The translations under genes and the position numbers were made by a program. Source: Chthonomonadaceae bacterium (GTDB lineage: Bacteria; Armatimonadota; Chthonomonadetes; Chthonomonadales; Chthonomonadaceae). From it: DNA of 38,726 bases. Below the pieces are notes generated by a model, which searched no databases, was not told the DNA's origin, and was given only the letters and a program-made list of their open reading frames with translations. The first letter of the stretch is position 1. Each line of letters begins with the position of its first letter. The stretch spans positions 1 through 38,726 of the forward strand of contig JANXSG010000190.1 in NCBI GenBank assembly GCA_025352825.1, in the 5' to 3' direction. Below, in pieces: positions 25,681 through 34,198 of this stretch.

Positions 25681-28600
25681 ATGCCTACTTTTGAAGTCTT
25701 CCTTTCGGGTTTCTTCGCTATCTTTACACATCACCAGTTTCGAGGCAGCGATTTTCTGACCTATCTACAGCGCCCTGCTCCGAGGCGTGCTGGAGACGAA
25801 GCCTCTATTGTTGATAATACAGTTATTAGCCCTCTGCTGGACTTGCTTGGATTTGCTCCTGGAGAGCAGGTTTACAATCAGAATAATAAGAATGGACGCC
25901 CAGACTTCGTACCGACAACCGACGAGTATGGGGACTGTTTCGTTGTGGAAGATAAAAGCACGGCACTCGATTTGACCCTGGATATTGCCGATCCCGAAAG
26001 TAATCTATCTCAACTTTTTGGCTATATGCGTTCGCTCGGCCTGAGTTCCGGATGGCTGACGAATGGCAGACGTTTAATGGTCTGGCAGTTAAGCAATCCC
26101 TTGCAGCTCGAATGTAAGATTGATCTGGACATACCGTTAGCTCTGCGCGAACGGGCATCTGGCGGCGAAAACGGCCTCTCCCCAGCCACAAAGCAGGCGC
26201 TTCTCACACTCTGGGAACGTTTTCGTAAAGAGACGTTTGCGGACTGGGAACTATTGGAAAAAGAAATCGCTACAGAGTTAGATGAGTGGCAGCTTCAAGC
26301 TCTTCCAGTGGGCGGGAATGAAGCCAATCAGGAACTGCTTGTCGATGCGGTTAAGTCGCTCTTGCAAGACCTACAGGTGGATGCACGAAAAAAACTGGAT
26401 GTCCATCTACAGCGTCATGCAGAATACACTGCCACCCGCGACCGGCTGCACGCAGGCGACAGAGAGACAATTCCACAACGTCTGGATATTCTGCGAGAGC
26501 GTGTGTTATCTGAACTGAAACGTTTCGCGCCGCTTGTGGGGTTGGAACCAGATGAAGTCAGTACAATAACGGACAGTCTGTACACACTTGAGCACGATCC
26601 GCGAATATTTCTGAACACAAAAGAACTGTTGTCGACGACACTGAAGACTATCAATGCGGCAAGTATGCGCAAGTTCGCAGATGATAGAAAGGGTGTCAAG
26701 GCATGGTCAAAATTCGATAACGGCCTGGGCGCACTTGGAGGCGCACTACAAGAGTTTGGCGATGTGGCCTTTACCTGGCATCAGAAAGCAGCGCTATATC
26801 AGTACGACTATCGCGAGTCTATCCAGGTTTATGAGAACTATACCATCTGGAAAGCTGTGGTGCAGGAGACGATGCTTGGCGGCCTGGAAGAAGCGCAGCG
26901 GCGCGATGAGTTTGCGCTGCAAGCAACCTACGTCATCTTTATCCGTCTGCTGCTCATTCGTGTCTGTGAGGACAAAGGAATCCTCCCTAATCCAATACTA
27001 TCCGACGGCGGGCTGAAACGCTGGCAGGATGTCATTGAACGATACTTCATCTTTACGACTGGAAATCCTTATAACACACTTTTAGACATCGCGTACCAGA
27101 ACGCGCAGAACATCTACGCGCACTTCTTCACCGGGCGCGAACTATTCAACTGGTACAGCCTTGACCGTCTGCGTTTCATCCGAGTCCTCTACCAACTGAA
27201 TCGATTCAACTTTACAAACGTCGACTCAGACCTCATCGGCACGATCTATAACACCTATGTCGGGCGGCCAGAGAAGAAGTAGAAGGGGCAGTACTATACG
27301 CCTCCACAGATCGTCAACTACATTTTGGACGAGAGCGGTTACGTGATCGGCTCGGGAATTATCGGTTCAAACAAGCGGCTGATTGATCCGGCTTGCGGCA
27401 GTGGTACGTTTCTGGTTGAGGCGGCGAGGCGATTAGTGGCAGCGTACAGTTCAGTCGGTGGGTCGCCGCCTATGCATCTCATCGACAGGGTTCGCGAAAA
27501 CCTATACGGTTTCGACCTTAACCCCTTCGCCTGCTACCTTGCAGAGGTCAACCTGCTCATACAGGTTCTCGACCTGGTAAAGCTGGCTCTTGATGGTAAA
27601 ACGCCCCCGAATCTACAGCGGTTCCACGTCTACAACGTCGATGCTTTGGCTCCTTCCAGTGGAGTGCTCTATTTTGCGCGCTCGAACACGCTGATGGGGG
27701 AAGAGTTAGATATTGTCGATCGCATCAAGGGCCGCCATGAGGAGTATCAGTCAGGATTCGGGTGGGTTGTAGCTAATCCGCCCTATGGGGCTGGCCTGAC
27801 AGAGAGTTACAAACTCTCACTGCGTGAGTGGTGGCCCTCTGTCTTCTATGGCAAACCGGATACCTATGTGTTCTTTTTCGCTCTTGGCCTTCAACTACTT
27901 GGAGCAAACGGGCGGCTAGGTTTCATCACCCCGAACACTTATTTGATGGGAACCAACACTGCGAACTTGCGAGAACAACTGTTATCTGCAGGCCGTATCA
28001 CACAGATTGTGGATTTGCCTTCAGGTATGTGGAGGGATATGAACGTGGACTGCGTGCTGCTTTTTCTCGCGCTAGACAGTGATGAGGAGCGGCGCAAATC
28101 GCAGCAAACGCAAGTTTTCAGTATGAATGTTCGCGATACTCTGGAAAAACTGACCGGGAGAGAGTGGCAGGAAACGTTCACGCAGTCGCAAAGTAAGTGG
28201 ATAGAAGCCCAACAACACGAAATAAATATAAGGTAGACTCCCTTGCTAACCCAGATTGAGGAGGCGTGTCGTGTCAATATAGAAGACGGTCTCTCAACGA
28301 AAATTCAACGTCTTGGTGATATAACTCAGAGTATGCAAGGCATCATTCCGTATAAAACTAAAGCCGAGGGGACATCAAATCTGTACATCAGACCCCAGGT
28401 AGAAGTACCTTTGAATGAATTAGAATGGAAGCCGTTATTGGATGGAAGCGGGTTTGTAGGCAGGTACGAGATGCTTTGGGGCAAAAGTCACCCTTTCTTG
28501 AAATATGGTAAATGGCTATGGTGTCCACGTGAACCGAAATACTTTACTTCAGCTAAGCTGATAGTTCAGTATATGCGTAATCGTGCTTTAAAACGCCGTA

Positions 28601-29478
28601 TTGTCGCCACATATGATGATACCGGGATCTATAATCGTCATAACTTCAGTAATATTATAGCTGGTGATCCAATATATGAACTGAAGTATATACTCGCTTT
28701 ATTCAATTCATCACTTCTGAACTATTGGTATGCACGTCACTATGACAATGTCAACATCAATCCTGATTACTTTCGTACTTTACCAATCTATCCCGCGAGC
28801 ACAGCGGCACAATCCGAAATCATCGTGCAGGTAGATCGGCTGCTGGAGAAACATGCCGCACTGAATGCCCTGCGAGAACAAGGCTATATCATATGCACTC
28901 ACCGTGACGGAACTCATGAAATCGTCATTCCCTATGATGTTCTGCTCGGCCAGATGAAGGATGCAGACCCCAATCTCCCTCTATTCTCTTTATACGATGC
29001 GCAGGCGGTGGGGCTTTTGCGGTTACCCGTGCAGTGCGACCAAGCCGCACAGATTTCGCGAGTATTTACACCGAACAAGTTTCCCAATACCGTCGTACTC
29101 CGTACCAGTAAACTCTGGCTGGAAGTAGACGATGCGGATATACGCCGCTTCCTGCTGAACTACCTGGACCGCCCACAGTGGAAATGTCGATCGTGGGACG
29201 AGATTTCCACCATTGCGCTTCTGCCAGAAACTCCAGCTGCCCTGACGGCATTCTTCACTGAGGAGGCGCGGATCACTGCAGGAATACGGAAGGCATTAGA
29301 AGTGGTGGCTTCAGCAGACACAGAGATTGACCGGCGTGTTCTTGATCTCTACGGCATTACAGACCCGGCAGATCGCCAGCAAATTCTTGGCAGCGCTCCC
29401 GTCGGAGATGATATCGAGACGGAATTGGAAGACTCTGGTGAAGAAGAAGTATCCTCTTCCGAATCCGTTGCAGACTGA
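25681..29478 (+). pseudogene. Type IIG restriction-modification enzyme interrupted by two in-frame TAG codons
   Basis: One frame of 1266 codons from ATG 25681 to TGA 29478 is broken only by TAG at 27280-27282 and TAG at 28234-28236; there is no frameshift. Residues 1-190 form an N-terminal nuclease (RPDFVPTTDEYGDCFVVEDKS, PD-ExK type). A helical connector (about 190-533) follows. Right after the first TAG comes GQYYTPPQIVNYIL, the start of the N6-adenine methyltransferase domain, with motif I DPACGSGTF and motif IV NPPYG. The second TAG precedes the target-recognition region (to about 850-1266). In an intact enzyme these parts would cut and methylate DNA. As read, three separate proteins or none would result; the methylase part has no obvious start. 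A substitution-inactivated gene or read-through are both possible. Confidence 0.85.
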
Positions 29479-29541
29479 TCTTGCGAAAACTAGAAATTTG
29501 CTGCATGCGTTGGGTATGATACGATTGTAGTGAGGAAATAA

Positions 29542-30378
29542 ATGACCGAGCGAGAAAAGTATCTTTTTGACATAAACGGCTATCTGGTGGTGAGAAACAT
29601 ACTCACTGATGCCGAAGTGGTGGGACTCAATGAAGCCATTGAAGCAAATAAGCACGAGCTCCGAGAAGACGGAAATTCGAACACTGCCGGATCTAAATTC
29701 CTGCAAGGTGATCGATAAAGAGGATTTTACACATGTATGCTCACCTGGCCGAAACCCCACTGTTAACCATTTCGAGATATGCTGGCTCACAAACCATCCA
29801 TTCCTTATCTGAACACGATGTTGGGACGAGGGTGGCGCATGGATCACGCTCCCTTTATCTTGTGCGGCGGCTAGGGAGCGGACGGATTAATACTTCACGG
29901 CCCAGGAAGTGAGTTCGATGGGGCGCAATACTATGCCTACAAGAATGGTACGATGCGATGTGGAATGGTCGTATTCCAGTATCAACTGCACGATGTAAAC
30001 CCTGGCGATGGAGGATTTTGCTGTATTCCTGGAAGCCATAAAGCGAACTATAGGTGCCCAAAATCTATTATAGAGTTCGAATCTGATCTCGATCTCATCG
30101 CAAACCCTTCTTGCGAAGCTGGTGATCTAATTATTTTCAACGAAGCTACCACGCATGGCACACTGCCTTGGAAAGGAAAAGACGAACGAAGATCACTGCT
30201 GTACCGATTTTCACCCAAATATCTCCATTTCGCAGGCGGTGAGTATACAAGCACGTTCCCAAGCTGGGTTGATGAGATCACTGAAGCACAGCGTGCTGTG
30301 CTGGAACCGCCCTATATATACAATCACCCTCTCATTGAGAGTGATGGAGTGACGGTTGTCCGGCCGCTAAGGGAGTAG
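29542..30378 (+). pseudogene. Phytanoyl-CoA dioxygenase-like gene with three in-frame stops
   Basis: A single frame of 279 codons is readable from ATG 29542 (GGAA upstream) to TAG 30378 with no frameshift, but it contains TAA at 29716, TAA at 29764 and TAG at 29872. The text across the stops stays recognisable: MTEREKYLFDINGYLVV, MLTWPKPHC, DMLAHKPSIPYLN, GADGLILHG, then MRCGMVVFQYQ, NPGDGGFCCIPGSHKANY and the late His in EATTHGTLPW. These are features of the PhyH family of 2-oxoglutarate/iron oxygenases common in planctomycete- and armatimonadete-like genomes. It follows the restriction-modification gene by 63 bases. Confidence 0.85.
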
Positions 30379-30463
30379 ATCGTAAACCATATGCTATCAC
30401 ACATCATCCAAGGAACGGGAAGTTCGAAGCGATGTTTATTACCCACACAAGAAGGAACAGAAT

Positions 30464-31801
30464 TTGGTTACAGGACTGATAATAATGCTGCTGACTACTA
30501 CCTTAGTTGATTCACATGCCGCCACTAAAATCTCGATATGGAATATCTGGCAAGTAAAGGTATCTCCTGGAACAGTGAAGATTGGCCGCCGGCGGATCCA
30601 GATCAAGGCTGAAACGACACTGGATATTATGCCATCTGAGATGATAACCGTGAAAGATGAGCCATTCTCCATCCTTCCTCTCTACGATGAGAAAGGCGCT
30701 CCATGGGCACGAGGCGCTAAACCGCATGGTCTTGTCACGTTCGAAACAACAGCTCCTGATATGTTGGTAGTAGACAGTTTCAATCTCAAACTGAGTACAG
30801 GTGAAGCAACTCCATTGAAACGCGGATTGGACTATGAAATCGAAATGCGCTGGGCAACATTCGGTCGGCTTGTGGGTGGTTCCATCGGAGCTGATATACC
30901 GGTATATGCAGACTACTCCTACGGGAAGTCTCGGATCGATTCAATCGTTGTTGATGAGGAAGGTGCTGTTTCGGTCGTTCAAGGTAAACCGCATGTTTCT
31001 ACTCCTACTCCGCCACAACTGCAAGGTGGATCGATTGCTTTTGCCAATATTTGGGTTCCCGGCCGACTCACCGCTCTCACGGCTGAAAATATTTACCCGA
31101 TTCTGGAATCAAAGTACCCTGATATGACATCCGGAACTCATGCTCCTGCTGAAACTCTGCTTCCGAAGACCTGGACGAAACTAACCAACGGTCAGCCTTT
31201 GAAGATACTCGCTTGGGGAGACAGCGTGACAGACGGTGGGCAGGCAAGCGATTCCGCGCATCAGTATCAGCGCCGCTTTGAAAGTTTACTGCAGAAAAAA
31301 TTCCCTGCCGCAGCTATCCACCTTTCGACGGTGGCATGGGGTGGCAGGAACACGGACAGCTTCCTTCAGGAGCCGCCTGGTTCCCCTTACAATTTTACGG
31401 AGAAAATAATTGGCACGCATCCCGATTTGATTATCATGGAGTTTGTAAACGATGCGTATATGACTCCTGCGGTTGTGGAACAGAAGTACTCTTATCTGTT
31501 GAAACGCTTTCAGGAGATCGGGGCGGAGTGGATAATCCTTACGCCGCACTATGTCCGCCCGGACTGGATGGGAGTATCGAATGTGCGCGTCGAATCCGAT
31601 CCCAGGCCTTATGTAGCTGGTTTACGCCAGTTTGCTAAGAAGCATAATATTGCTTTGGCGGATGCTTCGCTGCGTTGGGGACATCTGCTCAAAGAGGGAA
31701 TTCCGTATATCACACTCCTCAGCAACTCAATCAACCATCCCGACGACCGCGGCCACGAAATGTTCGCACAATCACTGATAGAGTTTTTCGGCGGACAGTA
31801 G
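30464..31801 (+). CDS. Secreted SGNH/GDSL hydrolase
   Basis: A 445-residue exported esterase-like protein. The start is TTG at 30464, with AAGGA about seven bases upstream and a signal peptide (LIIMLLTTTLVDSHA) right after; no ATG is available upstream in frame. Residues 25-230 are beta-rich and unassigned. The hydrolase domain (about 235-445) has block I WGDSVTDG with the catalytic Ser, an Asn-containing EFVNDAY, and the C-terminal NHPDDRGHEMFA with the Asp-x-x-His pair. The substrate is likely an acylated glycan, by analogy only. It lies between broken genes but is itself intact. Confidence 0.85.
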   Translation: MVTGLIIMLLTTTLVDSHAATKISIWNIWQVKVSPGTVKIGRRRIQIKAETTLDIMPSEMITVKDEPFSILPLYDEKGAPWARGAKPHGLVTFETTAPDMLVVDSFNLKLSTGEATPLKRGLDYEIEMRWATFGRLVGGSIGADIPVYADYSYGKSRIDSIVVDEEGAVSVVQGKPHVSTPTPPQLQGGSIAFANIWVPGRLTALTAENIYPILESKYPDMTSGTHAPAETLLPKTWTKLTNGQPLKILAWGDSVTDGGQASDSAHQYQRRFESLLQKKFPAAAIHLSTVAWGGRNTDSFLQEPPGSPYNFTEKIIGTHPDLIIMEFVNDAYMTPAVVEQKYSYLLKRFQEIGAEWIILTPHYVRPDWMGVSNVRVESDPRPYVAGLRQFAKKHNIALADASLRWGHLLKEGIPYITLLSNSINHPDDRGHEMFAQSLIEFFGGQ

Positions 31802-31916
31802 AACCATAAGAATCGACCATGCGAACAGTTTATGTATTCAGTTCACCTTACTTCATTATGATATCCGCCAAATCCAAACCTACTTACGATGCGTGATATA
31901 GGCGAGGAGACTGAAA

Positions 31917-32111
31917 ATGAAGTTCAATAAAGCTATTATTCGAATCTCTACTTTTTTGGGAGGTATAGGTGGCCATTAAAAGAAATATTTTGAAGGCACC
32001 TGGCTAGGTACAACAGTTGGGCTGTTCGGAGGCTGTGGAATCGGTGTGCAAGATATTAGGCTGAACCAGAAGTATTTGGCCGCCGAGTTGATCGGGCAGT
32101 TCCATACCTGA
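31917..32111 (+). pseudogene. Possible 64-codon small gene with an in-frame TAA
   Basis: From ATG 31917 (strong ribosome site GAGGAG nine bases upstream) the frame reads MKFNKAIIRISTFLGGIGGH, a TAA at 31977, then KKYFEGTWLGTTVGLFGGCG and on to TGA at 32109. It looks like a small hydrophobic, Gly-rich protein with one membrane segment, cut by a stop at codon 21. Alternatively the first 20 codons alone are a leader-like peptide. I recognise no family. Confidence 0.35.
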
Positions 32112-32389
32112 TGGCGCCAGCAGTGCTACGCGTTAGATCGCGTGCAACAAAGCCTAACGCGGATAGCTTTCCCGCAGGGATAGTATTGAAGTTCCGAAGC
32201 CAGGCAAGCGCTCGAACGCATTAGCGGGTGAATAATCTGGAATGTTAAAACGACCTTCTTTGACATGCTCTTGCGTATTCGATCATGAATGCGTGGAGCT
32301 ATTTTTGATTCAATGCGTGATATTCATTTTGATAAAACTACTATCAGTATGGATTGGAGTAACTTCAGAATAATTCTGCATAAAGTCTT

Positions 32390-32925
32390 GAAGTCATGAG
32401 TGAAAACGTTAGTGTATCAGTAGAATTGTGCAGAATAACTGAGCAATCTTTCGAATATCCGATGACATGTTTCGAGAATATATATGCAATCTGTGTGAAA
32501 TCGGAGTAAACATGCGAAAGATTTCCGTATACATGTGAAGGATTGTTGTTAAGCTGCAAAAGACCGAGGTAAAGCAGTGAAGGAATAGTGCAAAACTGTG
32601 AAAGATCCCAGTCAAACTGTGTAGGTTCGGAGTAAAACTGCGAGAAACTGAAGCATTGTTGTAAGAAACTGAAGCATTGTTGTGAGAAACTCGTCCGGTT
32701 TCAAGCGAAACTATAGCTATTTCTCAGGAAAATATGATTATTTCCAACAAAAAATGGTAGTTTCCAGGGAAACCGGTCTTATTCCCTGGGAAATCGACCA
32801 AATACTGTGAGAAATAAGAATTTTTTTGTGGGAAATCAGACATATTCCCGGAGAAAACATCCAGTTGCTGTGAGAAACCGGTGTTATTTTTAGGGAAACC
32901 AGAATAGTTCTTTGGGAAACCGAGC
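32390..32925. repeat. Degenerate array with a 21-bp period
   Basis: A short core, mostly RRGAAA (GGGAAAC, GAGAAAC), recurs with nearly exact 21-base spacing: 32600, 32621, 32642, 32663, 32684, 32705, 32726, 32747, 32767, 32788, 32809, 32830, 32851, 32872, 32893 and 32914 (one step is 20). Weaker copies extend left to about 32390 with steps of 19-23. The 15 bases between cores differ from unit to unit, except two adjacent identical units (GAAACTGAAGCATTGTTGT, from 32644 and 32665). In any frame this gives heptad-like peptides, so short reading frames here are a by-product. It may be a DNA-binding array or decayed minisatellite. Confidence 0.85.
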
Positions 32926-33231
32926 CCACGCTACAGCCGTAGCATACTGAATCTCGAAGCAAAAGATAAATTTATTGTATAGATCACTCGAGGATTTTGA
33001 ATATTTATAAATTTCACCTCCATTCATCAGGCGATATTATGTTTGCTTGAAAAGTAATGACCCATATATCAGTTTTTTAATAATAATACTTGAGATTACC
33101 GTAAAGTGTGTAAAAATAAACTGAATTTTTATATCTCGTGCACAGCACGCAGTGGTAGCGAAGGAAAAAATAAAATGATCATTCCTTTTAAACTTTGAAC
33201 CTACGCGTGAATTCGAGATTTATTTTGGAAT

Positions 33232-33262
33232 TCTCTGTGCCTCTGCGTACTCTGCGCGAGAA
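33232..33262. repeat. CTCTGYG short tandem motif
   Basis: CTCTGTGC, CTCTGCGTA and CTCTGCGCG follow one another. Similar strings occur between genes in many environmental bacteria. The rest of 32930-33350 is AT-rich with no gene or other signal I can name. Confidence 0.4.
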
Positions 33263-33352
33263 ATTGTATTGGATGTTTGTGCTAAAAGTTTCCACAGTTT
33301 TTACAGCAATGCCTAAGTATTAAACAGTTACTTGTGTGCAGGATATTTTTCT

Positions 33353-33414
33353 TATCTCATCCCCTGCCTCTCTCCTTAGTATTCCATCGCAATCTCGGAC
33401 GAGAGGGGAGATAG
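33353..33414. repeat. C/G-rich imperfect inverted repeat
   Basis: ATCTCATCCCCTGCCTCTCT pairs imperfectly with GAGAGGGGAGATAGG. It is an eroded member of the dispersed palindrome family and lies just before the DUF488 gene. Confidence 0.5.
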
Positions 33415-33453
33415 GAACTTCACCCCCGGTTACTGTGAGTTCTAAGATGGTTC

Positions 33454-33462
33454 TGGTATAAT
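33454..33462 (+). promoter_or_regulatory. Extended -10 promoter element TGGTATAAT
   Basis: TGG directly followed by a perfect TATAAT (33457-33462) forms an extended -10 site. It touches the ATG at 33463, so if this promoter is used, translation of the DUF488 gene must begin later, for example at TTG 33496 after GGAG. Confidence 0.45.
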
Positions 33463-33981
33463 ATGCCTGAGTACGGGTGTTGTGGAGTATTGAACTTGCA
33501 GGAACTGTTGACTATCGGCTACGAAGGGCTGAATACCCATCAGTTTATAGGGCTGCTGAAGTTGGGGGATGTGCAGACTGTGGTGGATATTCGCCAGATG
33601 CCGCTGAGCAGGAAACCTGGCTTTTCTAAAAAGTCGCTGTCGCTATTAGTGCAGGCTCATGATATGGACTATATCCATATTGGCGCTCTTGGATGCCCGA
33701 AGGATATCCGAAACGACTACTATTGAGACCGGGACTGGATCGAATATACTGTTCGCTTTAAAACTTATTTGGAAATACAGTTAGAATCGATGACCATCCT
33801 GGCTAAACTTGCAATGGATAAACGCTGCTGCCTGCTCTGTTTTGAAGTTGATCCTAACTATTGCCATCGTCTATTTGTCGCTGAGCGCTTATCGTCTATC
33901 ACAGATACGAGTTTTGAAATACATCACCTCATAAATCAAGAACCAATTCAAACTGCTCCTGTAGTTTCTGATGCGGTTTAG
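33463..33981 (+). pseudogene. DUF488 gene with an in-frame TGA
   Basis: A frame of 173 codons reads LTIGYEGLNTHQFIGLLK, VVDIRQMPLSRKPGF, then GALGCPKDIRNDYY, a TGA at 33724-33726, and continues in the same frame as DRDWIEYTVRF and CCLLCFEVDPNYCHR to TAG 33981. The motifs (TIGYEG, DIR..P.S...GF, LG.PK..R, C-F-E-x-x-x-x-C-HR) are those of DUF488, small proteins of unknown function with a C-x6-CHR site. CGA to TGA at this codon would restore an expected Arg. As read, only the first half would be made, unless the stop is read through. The start is uncertain (see the promoter at 33454). Confidence 0.8.
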
Positions 33982-34198
33982 GCGGATATATTAATCCTAC
34001 AATTAAACTTTGATCCTCAGATCTCACATACAATAGTGCGTTTGACTATTCCGAAGATTGTAGTCACAATTAAGCACTTAAGTTATTAGAACTAATTAGC
34101 AAGTAAATCATATTTGTCGTGGGAATCTGAGCGCCCACTCGTGTGATATTATTCAGAAACGATTAGTGGTTTCTCTGTGCCACAAATAGGGGATCAAT

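Noticed and set aside
25681-29478. Genome-wide reassignment of TAG
   Set aside because: TAG is the normal stop of several intact genes in the window (for example at 4391, 6291, 7585 and 12487), so any read-through would have to be local.
29542-30378. Frameshift in the PhyH-like gene
   Set aside because: Codon-by-codon reading shows that both halves are in the same frame; only substitutions to stop codons break it.
32129-32161. Integron attC-like site (CGCGTTAG ... CTAACGCG)
   Set aside because: The arms are 8 bp around a 17-base loop; the half-sites are in the wrong order and far too close for an attC, and no integrase is nearby.
32390-32925. CRISPR array
   Set aside because: The conserved core is only 6-8 bases and the intervals about 13-15 bases, far shorter than CRISPR repeats and spacers, and no cas genes are nearby.
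32409-32962. Minus-strand heptad-repeat reading frames (for example VSLKITP, VSHSNWM, ISHKKIL)
   Set aside because: They result from the 21-bp period. Steps of 19, 20 and 22 bases break the frame and there are no ribosome sites, so a present-day protein is unlikely.
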